Shown piece by piece: positions 1-10,080 of a DNA stretch of 64,000 nt. Under the pieces are notes generated by a model. The model searched no databases, was not told the DNA's origin, and worked only from the letters and a program-made list of their open reading frames with translations. Origin of the DNA: Gracilaria gracilis. Its lineage: Eukaryota > Rhodophyta > Florideophyceae > Gracilariales > Gracilariaceae. Within the stretch, counting starts at the first letter, position 1. Each line of letters opens with the position of its first letter. The translations under genes were made by a program, and so were the position numbers. The stretch lies in the NCBI GenBank assembly GCA_030374805.1, contig JARGSG010000046.1:186001-250000 (forward strand). Reading direction: 5' to 3'.

Positions 1-232
1 AGTTTCCCTGTTTTGGCCCGTACGCGCTGTACAAAAGCAGCAAGATGTGAAGCCTATATTTTTCAAACAACGCAATCACCTTCTTCAGCCTAAATCAGAC
101 GTTCTTGTCCATACCGTAGAAGTACGTGAGCGTTTGCGCGTTGCGAAACATGTCTCGTGCCTGCTTGATAAACCAACCAATACTTCGTAGCCGTCCACCG
201 CGCCTGATAACCCTGCAATGGTTCACGTCTTA
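1..232 (-). pseudogene. Coding remnant of unknown family, clipped by the window start
   Basis: On the minus strand one frame stays protein-like from about position 232 down to the window edge. The residues include RSIGWFIKQARDMFRNAQ and, further on, a leucine-rich LHILLLLYSAYGP stretch. A single in-frame TGA (complement of 95-97) interrupts it, and a CGA-to-TGA change would explain that. A possible AG splice acceptor (tgcag) precedes the conserved part. I do not recognise the family. The amphipathic, non-repetitive composition is what suggests a real coding past. The rest of the gene would lie before the window. It could also be chance, since the stretch is short. Confidence 0.3.
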
Positions 233-1285
233 AATTGTGGCATTCCATTCGAGCCGGAGCTCCGCGCCTAACATTAGTCGCCTTCTACAAATGAGAATTC
301 TGGATAATCCAAAGCACCAAGATGGTAGCCGCGGTGCATGTCGGCCGAGACGGTTTGCCGTCCTGCTGAGAGCGTGGCCAACTGATGCACAGCCCACTAT
401 ATATGAATGCGCTCAAAAAAAGCGTTCTGGTTACATGAAAGTTTGTGTAACTGTAGCGGGCCTGTCTCAGTTTGGATGGAGACAGGTCCCTAGCTACCCA
501 TTTGGTAGTCTGGAACGATAGGAATTTTCGGATTCTCCCAATAAAACATCAACTTCGGTTTGGCCAAAAGACCGTACAGGTAATAGTGTTATCAGCTTGG
601 GTACTCATTTGAGGAAACCTTTCTTCCTGCCGGGTGCCAATTAACCCGCGCCACTCAGGTGCGTACAAACATTTGCTCATTTGCTTACACAGTTTAAACG
701 TGAGGGCAAGTCCATGAACGCCGCCCTGTGGCGAGCTACGAAGGTACCTTCTTGAACTGATACGATAACGCGTTTCGTTCCGTGCAGCTTAGAATTGGAG
801 CATGTTCCGAATCAATAATCGCCATGCAGCATGGAGTATCATAGCCATATCATACTATAGTACTACCTTCGTAGTACTGGAACTCTAATCTTCATGAAAC
901 TGGCATTGGCAAAAAGAAACCCTAGCACAGATGTAACCGTTGGACTAGTAATGACTTTTCACGTACAATGACGTTTCACGTACAATGACGTTTCATGTCA
1001 GTGTACAACCAACGGTAACGTTCTGTTTTTGTGGTTTCTCGTTGCCCATACACGCGCAAAAGGTTGTTACCAGATATGGTAGGGTATTGTACACTTCAAC
1101 GGATATGACCTCGTCTGTCATATCCGGTACAGGGCATCAAACAGTACGGCGTTTTGGCACGGCTTTGAACCCTCATACTCTGCTCTTGAGGTCCTCCGCT
1201 GTCCGTCATTTAAGCCCCCCGAGGCAACGCTAGACGACTCGCGACTCGTGCGTGGGCCCATCAACCCCCCAGCCCAGCGTTCACA
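233..1285. other. Intergenic stretch without a supported gene
   Basis: Short open frames here (for example 237-521) have no recognisable domain and no convincing context. The stretch holds a perfect 8-bp inverted repeat with a CTTC loop at 859-878 and a three-copy tandem repeat at 951-1001. The part just upstream of 1286 is C-rich and probably serves as promoter and leader of the secreted-protein gene. Confidence 0.5.
951..1001. repeat. 17-bp tandem repeat, three copies
   Basis: Three adjacent 17-bp units start at 951, 968 and 985. Each begins ATGAC and contains TTTCACGTACA or a one- to three-base variant. The ACGT cores recur with exact 17-bp phasing, about 290 bp upstream of the start codon at 1286. 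It may be a small regulatory array or simply a minisatellite. Confidence 0.75.
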
Positions 1286-2032
1286 ATGGCCCTCCACAAC
1301 GTTGTTGCAGCCCTCTTGTTGGCCGCCATTGCCTCGGTCGTTCATCCATCCCACGCCCGCCGCACCTGCGCCATCGCCACGCACCGAGTGACCGGAAAGA
1401 ACAGCCTCTTCTCCCTCATATGCCGTTGCGACAACCTTCCCGAAATGATCGGCCGCTCCATCCGCTTCCTAGACCCGCACACGCCGGACACCATCGCCCA
1501 GGAACAGCTCACCGTCGACTGCATCGAGCACCTCAAGCCGAGGATGGCCCGAGCCTGCGTGCACAGCGGCGCCGCTTTCGAACGCAGCGCCGCACACGTA
1601 TTGCGCAATTGCATGGACAAAAGGCCCCAAAACCCTTCTGCCGAAGGACTGCAGCCATTCACGTTTAAGAAAGATCGCTGTGAGACCGAGTTCAGAGAGC
1701 TGGATGTGGAGCGCATGGAAGCTCTTTTGGTGTGTGCTTGTACTCAACGAGCGGGCTATTTGGTGCATCCCGGCGTGATTCAATTCATTACAAACGACTC
1801 GCCTGTGGGATCCGGCGCAGAGCAGAGGCTGCTTCAGGAGTGTACTGAGGAGGCTTTACCTTCGTTAAATGACGCCTGTCGTAATATACCGGAGCGCTTT
1901 GATCTTAGGGGTGCGCAGGCTTTCAATGTGTGCTGTAAGAGGGCGCGAGTGTTGTTTGACGATGAGAAGCTCAAGTGTCAGGCCATTGTTCCAGACGTCG
2001 TAGAGTCTATTGACCTAACCTTTGTCGAGTGA
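1286..2032 (+). CDS. Secreted cysteine-rich protein of unknown function
   Basis: A 248-residue intronless gene. The start codon lies in a favourable context (TTCACAATGG). Residues 1-24 form a classic signal peptide: a short N-terminus, a hydrophobic VVAALLLAAIASVV core and an SHA cleavage site before RR. The mature part has 14 cysteines, including CRC, CAC and CC clusters, an even number that fits seven disulfide bonds in an extracellular or secretory-pathway protein. There are no transmembrane segments after the signal and no catalytic motif that I recognise. The gene stands alone, with transposon debris on the downstream side. Codon use is GC-rich at third positions in the first half, unlike the AT-rich flanks, which supports real coding. 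The function is unknown. Secreted effector-like, cell-wall or protease-inhibitor roles are possible but not shown. Confidence 0.8.
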   Translation: MALHNVVAALLLAAIASVVHPSHARRTCAIATHRVTGKNSLFSLICRCDNLPEMIGRSIRFLDPHTPDTIAQEQLTVDCIEHLKPRMARACVHSGAAFERSAAHVLRNCMDKRPQNPSAEGLQPFTFKKDRCETEFRELDVERMEALLVCACTQRAGYLVHPGVIQFITNDSPVGSGAEQRLLQECTEEALPSLNDACRNIPERFDLRGAQAFNVCCKRARVLFDDEKLKCQAIVPDVVESIDLTFVE

Positions 2033-2940
2033 TTCTGTCAGCATGAAATGAGTTTGCGAAACCAGTAACGATTAAACTTGTTATTTAGTTACCACCAACA
2101 AGTAGAAATGGCAATGTGGACCACTCTGTTCACATCTTGAGAACTCAGGCCGTAGATCGCAGAAAAAAGCAGCGATAGACCCGCGTGCCCCAATGCCAAT
2201 TGTGTAGAACAAAGAGTGTTTATGGTATTGGAACATCTTATGTACTACACATCCTAACGTCGGTTCCATGCACTTAAATACTTGAAAATTGCTGGGCGTG
2301 GGCTCAGAGGAGGTCCCCTTCCTGAGCCACGAGCTCCCCAAAAAGCACAGGAAGGCGGTTAACTTACCACTTGAACTTCAAGTGGTATGGATAGCCACCT
2401 TCCTGTGCTTTTGAACTACTGCTGCTCTTGGTGTGCTGACCACAAGCTACAAAATGTGATGTCATGTACACTGTCGGAGGTGTATCCTAAATTCTGTGGC
2501 TGTAAAAGAGAATACACAAAGATATTATTCCACTACGTGCACTGCACCGAACTCCCTGAGCTCAATCGCTCTTTGTAGCCGTTCATACTATACAGTCCTT
2601 GAAATCACCATGGGGCCAACTTTTGTTTCTCGCCCGAAAAAGCCAAACAGCGTATCCCTTAGCCTTGCTCAAGGTACCTAGCGTAGTACCTCTGAGGTTT
2701 GCAGAAAGGAAAATGCCACGAAACGGACCAACACACCAGTCTTTCTTGTACTAATGGTACTGTGAAACGCAGGTAGATCCACTACAACGAACTTTTATAT
2801 AGTCCAACCAAATAAACGGTCACTTTTTTTCATTCAATACCCCGTAGCAGCTCCTTTCTTCTCGATGACACACACTAGTAGACGACGTGGCATTGATTGT
2901 TACAACGTTTTTATGAAATCATCGCTTATATTATACTAAC
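2033..2940. other. Intergenic region with a 72-bp foldback
   Basis: No open frame here has a recognisable domain. The 3' untranslated region of the upstream gene must lie in the first part. The one clear structure is the near-perfect inverted repeat at 2341-2412, listed separately. Confidence 0.5.
2341..2412. repeat. 72-bp near-perfect palindrome (foldback)
   Basis: The left arm begins AAAAGCACAGGAAGG and ends ACCACTTGAA. After a single central C the right arm begins TTCAAGTGGT and ends CCTTCCTGTGCTTTT. The arms pair over about 35 bp, with a few mismatches in the middle. As RNA this would form one long hairpin. It could be a tiny foldback transposon remnant, a small-RNA precursor or a bidirectional terminator. 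Confidence 0.85.
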
Positions 2941-2944
2941 AATC

Positions 2945-3310
2945 TAAAAATCTTCGACGTCGTTAAATTTTACCCCACAACCGTAGACTTCCCCGCTAAT
3001 CTTGCCCCTCACATTTTTAATTGGATTAAGATCAAGCAACTTTGCCGGTCAGTCCAAGACGTCAATTTTATAATCCTGAAGCCAATTTTTATTTGTGTTG
3101 AGCAATGAATAAAAGATCTATTACGCATTAACATCCATTTTTCATCGGAATCGTTGGCGGCAAACGGTAGCAAAGTGCCCTACAATGTTGCACAGTACTT
3201 AACCAAATCCTGACTACCTTTCAATATATCCAAATTGCTTATACCCTACTACAAAATGGTTTCCAAAATCATCAAATATCCATCACCCTGCTGCAGTTTT
3301 GAAAAAACCT
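2945..3310 (-). pseudogene. Tc1/mariner transposase fossil
   Basis: Minus-strand translation shows the C-terminal half of a Tc1/mariner DDE transposase in decayed form. A stretch like GDGYLMILETIL matches the family GGGSVMVWG segment. LLPFAANDSDEKWM follows, and then KIDVLD.PAKLLDLNPIKNV matches the hallmark WPAxSPDLNPIEN motif. Several stops interrupt the frame, so it is not functional. I found no N-terminal part or terminal inverted repeats on either side. It is old, judging by the number of stops. The family assignment rests on motif order and spacing, and I am fairly sure of it. Confidence 0.75.
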
Positions 3311-3593
3311 CCATTCAGATTCATAGCTCGTGCCAGGGAAGCGCGGTAAAAGCACCTCGTTTGGATACACTATGTATTGGACGCGATAAGTTCAGTTTTG
3401 TGGACATGTAGCAGTAGATTACGAAACAATATGACGGGTGGTTTGCCTCAGTTGAAGTGGACTACCACTTAGTAGTGATCGACTACATGGGGTCCAATTC
3501 AAAACAAATATAGAAAGTTAGATAACGTAGCTAAACGGCTTTCAATAAAAACACATTGAACTTTAAAAATATGCAGTATACCATACACCAGAT

Positions 3594-4397
3594 TTAGGGT
3601 AAAGAGAACAGAGGTTCCTCATTCAAAATTGACATTTGAACGATATTTGCCACGGCATGAAAACAATGTACATGGCGATAAAGAGGATGTCGAAAACGAG
3701 ATTCAATCACTGAAAATTGTTTCCGTCGATGATGTAACGTTTCATGCCGTGCCCTAATCAATGTGTGCATACTTTTCTCCATAAGATTCAAGCCGAAACC
3801 TCCTCTTAAAGTACACTTTCCGTCCTTATAGACTTCATCTGCAAGTACCTTCTTATTGATTGCCAATTTTTGCTTCATCAGCAGTCGAAATATCTTAAGA
3901 TCTGGTAGCAAACCACACGGCAATTCCCCATGAATCCACACCACATGTCCAGTGCTAATAGATATTCTAGTTTCATATCTTATCCCTGCTCCTTTAAACT
4001 TGTGAGAGTACCAAACAGGAGAAAATGGGAACGGCTCACAAATTCTATAATCCACTCCATCAACGGAAGCAAAGCAGTTCAGAAATGGTTCCCCTTTAAA
4101 CCTTTCTCCCAATTTAATCTTGAACAGAGGCTGGTTAGCAGCATATAATAACTTTAGCGCATTTGCCAAAACTTACAATTTTAATATTAGACATCAAGTT
4201 AACAAGTCCAACACCACTTTCGAAAAGTCTTCTCGTCAATATTACATAGAACAGTATTCACATGTTCAACACAGTACTGACGGAGGAAAAGAAGGGCCGA
4301 TAATAGGTGCTTTGGTTGACTTCTAGAAGGCATTTCGTTGAGCAAAGTGTTCCAAACTTTTGCACAGGTGTCGTAGCTGACCCCAAAGAGTGACTGG
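3594..4397 (-). pseudogene. DDE_Tnp_4 (PIF/Harbinger-like) transposase, C-terminal part, split by a retrotransposon
   Basis: Minus-strand DDE transposase. From high to low coordinates: FQSLFGVS and EKTFRKWCW N-terminal helices (4204-4397), a 32-nt GT-AG candidate intron (complement of 4172-4203), then ANALKLLYAAN, SVDGVDYRI (first catalytic D), SPVWYSHKFKGAGIRYE, LLPDLKIFR (second D), ADEVYKDG and ARHETLHHRRKQF (catalytic E), ending LFSLP. All three acidic residues are present. Such transposases cut and paste their element, usually together with a partner protein that is not seen here. The gene is cut at 4397/4398 by the Ty3/gypsy element. The upstream coding part resumes at 9985-10080. Taking one copy of the target duplication, the frame continues without loss. 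The terminal inverted repeats were not identified. Confidence 0.85.
4172..4203 (-). other. Candidate 32-nt GT-AG intron in the DDE transposase
   Basis: On the minus strand the segment begins GTTAAC and ends TTGTAAG, with GTCTAAT inside. Read through, it gives a stop right after KWCWTC. Removed, the protein reads KWCWTFLANALKLLY, the expected continuation in this transposase family. A simple 32-bp insertion is the alternative. Confidence 0.55.
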
Positions 4398-4402
4398 AAT
4401 CG
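4398..4402. repeat. Target site duplication AATCG, left copy
   Basis: The bases AATCG immediately precede the first LTR base at 4403. The same AATCG follows the other LTR at 9985-9989. Five base pairs is the usual duplication for Ty3/gypsy integrases. Confidence 0.95.
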
Positions 4403-4836
4403 TGTTGGTGAGATTCGAGAAAGGACGCAAACGGTGGTCGTGTGAAAAAGAAAGAAAAGGAGTATGGCGCAATTTGCGAACAAGGAGAACAAAGGGCACA
4501 CCTCGGGAGTCTGGTCTTCTCCATCGGTAGCTCTCGGCGTTCCGCCGAGAGCTTTTATTGTAGTTTGCCCACGACACTCGCTTGGCGCAAAGTAGTCGTA
4601 CAATGGATCCGAAAGGATTCCATAGTTTCCAGCTATCGTCAATGCTGATCAAAAAATTGCATATGCAATTTTTAACACGTACGATTCCACATCAGTACCG
4701 TGTATGCTGACTCGGCGCCACGCATTTGTTAATTAGCGTATGAGCTCTGGTGAGCTTTCCAGCGGACCGTAAGCTAGGTAGAAATACTAGGACTCCATCC
4801 TCCTAGTCTTCAAAGCTGTAGTGACGATATTCAACA
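4403..4836 (-). repeat. LTR of the Ty3/gypsy element (3' LTR)
   Basis: 434 bp, beginning TGTTGGTGAG and ending TTCAACA, so it has TG...CA ends with a TGTTG/CAACA terminal inverted repeat. It carries a hairpin (AGCTCTCGGCG / CGCCGAGAGCT, 4529-4553) followed by TTTTATTG, and a perfect 22-bp AT-rich palindrome at 4652-4673. It matches the copy at 9551-9984 with about six differences. Confidence 0.95.
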
Positions 4837-7800
4837 GCGCCCCATGCGTTTTGACACGAAAGTAAATGAAACGCAATTAGATGGATGTTACTACAGCGCG
4901 CTGGCGAGTGGTTCCTTCCTTCGAAACCTCCTGTAGGTACTCTTCGACCAAAACCGGAACGTCGTTTCTGAGCGAAGACAAATCAACCCAGTCCGTTTCT
5001 TCTTCGGAAAAGCCTTTCCACTTGACGAGTAACTGTACTGTACTACTTATGCGACGAATGTCGTGAAAACGGTCAATTACAAGCAGTTCTCCGGCTTGAT
5101 AAGCAAGATGGTTTCGCAATTCTTCATTGACTTCAAAGTACTTGTTGCGAAACATTCTCAGTCTGCGACGATGAACTTCTTCTCGCTTTTCATTCATGAG
5201 GTCTTCGATGAGAAATATGTACTCCGACCTGCACTCTGCCACACGATAAGGTCCACGCCACCGCAGCGATGGCTTTCAACCGCGTTCGCGTTGGAGAACA
5301 CCACGTAGGACGTAGTCGCCTTCGCTGAAGTTGACAGTACGTACGTTTGTCTTCTTATTATGCGCATCGACAGCTTGCTGACGTTTCCGCGACGAGTGAA
5401 GAGCGACATCACGATGCATACTTTCTAGAGAGTTCTGTATCTCCTGTATTCTCAAAACTTGGCGAACGCGGACTTCTTCAATGTTTGAGACCCGGACAGA
5501 ATTACGATGGCGGTGTTTGATCGAAGTCAAAGGCGTGTCATGAGGCAGTCCAGTGAACGCTGTGAGAGGGCATCTTTTCCCGAATCTGTCCAGTACCGAA
5601 TTGTTCAACGTAGACTGCACGATTGGAAGAACACTGGGCCAGCATCTTTGGGGTAGCTGAAACTCCGACAGCAGGGCCCTAGTTGCGCGCAGCAGTTCAC
5701 GACAAACAACTTCGACGGAGCCGTTGGACCAGGGGCAGTAGGCGAGCGTGAAGTGATGTGAGGGCTTCAACTGTTGGCGTAGAATTCGGATTAACTCATT
5801 TTTGAAATGAGATCCCCGATCCGAGACCCATTGCCTAACAACACCGAATGCTGCAAACTACTGAATTAAAACTTCTGCTGTAGCTTCTGCTGTCGTCTCG
5901 CTTGTCTCTTTCAACCACACATATCCGCTGTGATCGTCTTTCAAAATGAGAACGTAGCAGTTTCCGTCTTCTCCACTGGACATGTAGCAAAAATCAAAAT
6001 GCAGCAATTCATTGGGTCTGTCAGCGTGCAGCGCGTGCCCCATGGGACGTGGGACAACGGTACCTGTCTGCGTACACAAGCAGTGTAGGCAAGACTGTAC
6101 AAATGTCTCTACGTCCTTATCCATATTATTCCAGTAGAAATGAGCCTCTACAGTTGCCCTGGTGACGCGCCAGCTACGATGACCTCCAATTCCAGTGTGG
6201 GCTGCAATCAGAATACGTAGCTGAAGTAGGTTGTCGTTCTTCGGTATCCAGTGTACCCCTCTACCGTTTGTCCATCCATTATCGGACTTCTTAAATTCTG
6301 TACCCGGCTTTGTAGGGGCGTTCTCTTGTGCTCGGATAATGTCCTTCAGGGAAGGCCAGTCAAGCTTCGGATCTACTCCAGGGTTGATGGGGGCAAGAAG
6401 CAAAGACTTCAGTCGAGGCACACGTTTGGAATTCACCACCGTCTTAGATTGGACAGCCCATCTGGTCAGCATATCTGCCCATACGTTCCGATCACCTGGT
6501 AGGTGCTCGATCACGTAGCGGAAAGCACTTAGCTTGATGGCCCACCGCATCAACTTGCTGGCGGTATGGCGGGATATGCCAGGGTTCTTTCCATAGGGGT
6601 CATACAGATAGACCAAATTAGCGTGATCAGTAAAGATTGATATTTCGTGGCCGACTACTAAGTAGTCAAGTCGACACATAGCCTCGACAATGGCAAATCC
6701 TTCTTTCTCCGGGACGCTCCAGTTCGCTGAGGATCCACTGAATGCTCCTGAAAGAAAACAAAGCGGCGAATGATCTTGTTGTTCAATGTCCCGGCGACGT
6801 TGGGATCGAGGGACTTGAGTTAATACTGCTGCCCATTGTGTATCTGACGCGTCAGTGAACAGGCACATATCGTGTTCGGCCTTTGGGTGTGCGAGTTTGA
6901 CCGAAGCAGCGAGTTGTTTTTTGACGCTATCGAAAGCAGCGTCATGATCAGCGCCCCACGAGCTGGTGAGGGAAATTCTTCGAACAGCCTGCTTAGTTCT
7001 CTTTCCTGCCTCCACGTATGACTTCTCCATCAAAGAATGTAGCGGGGCTACGAGTTCTGCGTAAGCTGGGATTGAATTCCTCATCCAGTTGGTGGCACAT
7101 AATAGTTGCTGCAATTCATCCGCGGATGTTGGCTTTTTCATGTTGAGGAGGGAATCAAAGTGCCTGGGGTGATACTGTACACCGTTTTCGGAGACGATAC
7201 GACCGCAAAAATGTACCTCCTTGTTAAACAAGAAAGATTTCTTTGCGTGTACCTTGATTCCGACTTCCAGACAAACCGTAAGGAAAGTTTCAAGATTATC
7301 CAATAATTCCTTTTCGTTCTTTGCGTAAAACAAAAAGTCATCGAGCCATTGGATCATCTTCTTAACTCGTCCATCAAATTTGTTGTGCAGTACTGCCTGG
7401 AAATGATTCCCTGAATCACTTCCACCCTGCAGTAGACGACGTGATGAGTAGACCCCTAGAGGCGTCTGAATGGACATGAATTCCTGTGATTCCTTCGATA
7501 GAGGAACCTGCCAATATCCGTGTGCCAGGTCTATATTAGCGAAACAAGTGCTTCCTGACACATCTTGCAGCTTAGACTCCAGGTGTGGCATGGCCGATTG
7601 GATCGGGACAGTTTGAGCATTTGGTCCTCGCAGGTCTACAGTAAATCTCAACTTGGTAGAGCCGGGTTTAGGGACGGCAAGAGCCGGACTTGCCCACCGA
7701 GCTGCTGGATTTTTGTCAATTGCGCCAACTGATTCGAGCTCTCGAATAGTCTGAATAATGAAATCCCTTTGCTGTGGGGCATATCGGCGTTGCGGTGAGC

Positions 7801-9550
7801 GAAAAGGTTGTGCATTTGCAGCTGGTGTAATGACCAAAGGGGGAACCTTGGCAGGTGGGTCTGGACCAAGTTTGATTCGGAAAGCATTCTTGTGTTGCTT
7901 AAGAATAGCTGCAAGGCGATGGTGTCCTTCGTCCGAGATGCCGTTCTTCTTTGCGTTCTAGAGAATAGCTCGAAATGCCTCATCAATTGACGCATTGGAA
8001 TCCGTTCCGATACCGGCGGCCAAAGCCTCGGGCAGAGGAATGGGATCGTCATCGCCATAGTGGTAGGACAAACCGTAGTACTTTGCAGTAGCTACTTTGA
8101 GCTGATTACAATCTATCTCGGACAAATCTTTGTCGTGCACGTGGTTGCGAACACCTTCCAAATGCTCGTCCAGATTGAATCCAATTGCCATCAAGAATGG
8201 TCGGCCTAACAATACTTCCTCCATTTCCTCGTCCACGACGTAAAACGTCACTCCGCGAATTCGGACAGGCACATTCGACCCTGGTAGCAAGATTGTGATA
8301 GAAAGAAGGATTGACTTTGAAGCACTGTAGTCCCCTTCGACGTTGAAAGCTCCCTTCAGGGCAATTGGTTTCTCAAAAACCGTCACAGGCAGATTGGGAT
8401 CTACGTGTATGATCTGCTGGAATAGGCTCTGGTGTAGGGCACTGCAGTCTGCTCCGTAAGCGCCAAGGGCCACGGAACTGACCTTGTCTTCAATCAGTAG
8501 TCGATATCTTCCGTCACCTGAGTGCACGGAGGCTATTCCAGCTTTCTTGACGGCCTTGGCGGCTTTCTTCGTCTTGAAATACTGATCCAATAACCTCTTG
8601 CGTTCTTCTACTGAAGTGATAGGACAATTCTTGACGCGATGAATCTCATCGCACTCTGGATTTAAGCACTTTTCACTCCACTCCTTGGCAGTCGCATGCT
8701 TGTGAGAAGAATACGGACTGTTTTTTCCAGAGTGGGGGCTAAGAGACTCCTTTGTGTCACCACTGAATCGTCGGGACTTCAGTGGTTTACCAGTCTTTTT
8801 GACCTGTTCGGCGCGGTGGCGCTTCCCAACCGTGCTCATACGAGATCGTGCAATCTCGTTCTGAGAAACTTCTACAGCCAAGGCAGAAACCTCCTTGCGA
8901 AAAAACTTGATGTCGCTTTTCTCTTCCGTATTCCACAACGCCCGTCTCATTCGGACACGTTCTCTCAGGAGCGGGGGTACCAGCTTGCCCTCCAGTTTAT
9001 TGATCATAAACTTAGCTTTATCCTTGTCGTTAAGGATAGAAGATGCGTTCTGTTGATCAAGGGCTTTGATCAAGTTGATCACTAGAGTAGTCACTGCTCC
9101 ACCGGGATCTTGCTCGCACACGGAGTATGTAACAGAAGCCAATGCAGCCTCGATACGTTCAGACAAATCCTTCGGTGCGGCTGCGAGAGCATTGTCAAAC
9201 CAGGTCGGTACCTTCTCAGCCGTGGCTTCCTCCACAGTGGAAGCGTTTTCAATCTCTCCCATAATACACAGTGCGTGCAAGGTACTGCTTTCGATGCAGT
9301 CGCGTACAGAAGCAATGGCCATTTGATCTTCTTCGCTGCGGTTGCGGTTGACATCTGAACACTTTTCCTTGTAAGCGGCATATGCAGTCTCAAAGCGTAT
9401 GAGAGCCGGTTGAGTAACTTCCCGCAGAACCGGAGCCCTGATGTATGCTATGACACCGTAGTTTGAAGCCATTCTGAAAGCCAGTACAGATGAAACGGTG
9501 TTTACGTCCTCCCAAGAATAACTCGTACTCTTCTGAGAGTCAAAGCGCTT

Positions 9551-9984
9551 TGTTGGTGAGATTCGAGAAAGGACGCAAACGGTGGTCGTGTGAAAAAGAA
9601 AGAAAAGGAGTATGGCGCGGTTTGCGAACAAGGAGAACAAAGGGCACACCTCGGGAGTTTGGTCTTCTCCGTTGGTAGCTCTCGGCGTTCCGCCGAGAGC
9701 TTTTATTGTAGTTTGCCCACGACACTCGCTTGGCGCAAAGTAGTCGTACAATGGATCCGAAAGGATTCCATAGTTTCCAGCTATCGTCAATGCTGATCAA
9801 AAAATTGCATATGCAATTTTTAACACGTACGATTCCACATCAGTACCGTGTATGCTGACTCGGCGCCACGCATTTGTTAATTAGCGTATGAGCTCTGGTG
9901 AGCTTTCCAGCGGACCGTAAGCTAGGTAAAAATACTAGGACTCCATCCTCCTAGTCTTCAAAGCTGTAGTGACGATATACAACA
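9551..9984 (-). repeat. LTR of the Ty3/gypsy element (5' LTR)
   Basis: 434 bp with the same TGTTG...CAACA ends as the partner LTR. It contains the same terminator-like hairpin and 22-bp palindrome (9800-9821). Element transcription would start here and run toward lower coordinates. The inner flank does not show an obvious TGG-type primer site, so the tRNA primer is unclear. Confidence 0.95.
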
Positions 9985-10080
9985 AATCGCGCAACATGTA
10001 TAGGCGAAGTAGAGCGGCGCGACTTTCGAATAATGGAAATACTTGCTGCCCGAAAGGTAGCGGGACTCGCTTGATTTCGG
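9985..10080 (-). pseudogene. DDE_Tnp_4 transposase, N-terminal part beyond the retrotransposon
   Basis: Past the retrotransposon the minus strand resumes the same transposase. Residues RKSRRSTSPIHVAR lead directly into FQSLFGVS of the other half if one AATCG copy is counted. The RxPIHV...FGVS arrangement is typical of the N-terminal helical region of this family. How far upstream the gene extends is uncertain: the frame becomes less convincing above about 10080, and no start codon is secure. Bases 9985-9989 are the right-hand AATCG duplication. Confidence 0.6.

Larger units (their letters stand above)
4403..9984 (-). mobile_element. Ty3/gypsy chromodomain LTR retrotransposon, young insertion
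   Basis: A 5.6-kb minus-strand element bounded by 434-bp LTRs and flanked by AATCG duplications. In element order it holds a gag-like region with a C-x4-C-x4-H-x4-C knuckle (about 8660-9472) and a protease region (about 8000-8600). Next come reverse transcriptase (about 7000-7840, with IDLAHGYWQVPL and WLDDFLFYAK), RNase H (about 6480-6950, with FTDASD and DHANLVYLYDPYG) and integrase (about 5300-6250). A chromodomain at about 4900-5080 (LLVKWKGFSEEETDW) closes the coding part. The RT block closely resembles a gypsy group I know from oomycetes. The element looks nearly whole but broken, with roughly three breaks. The LTRs differ at about six positions, so the insertion is recent. It landed inside the DDE transposase gene. 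Confidence 0.95.
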
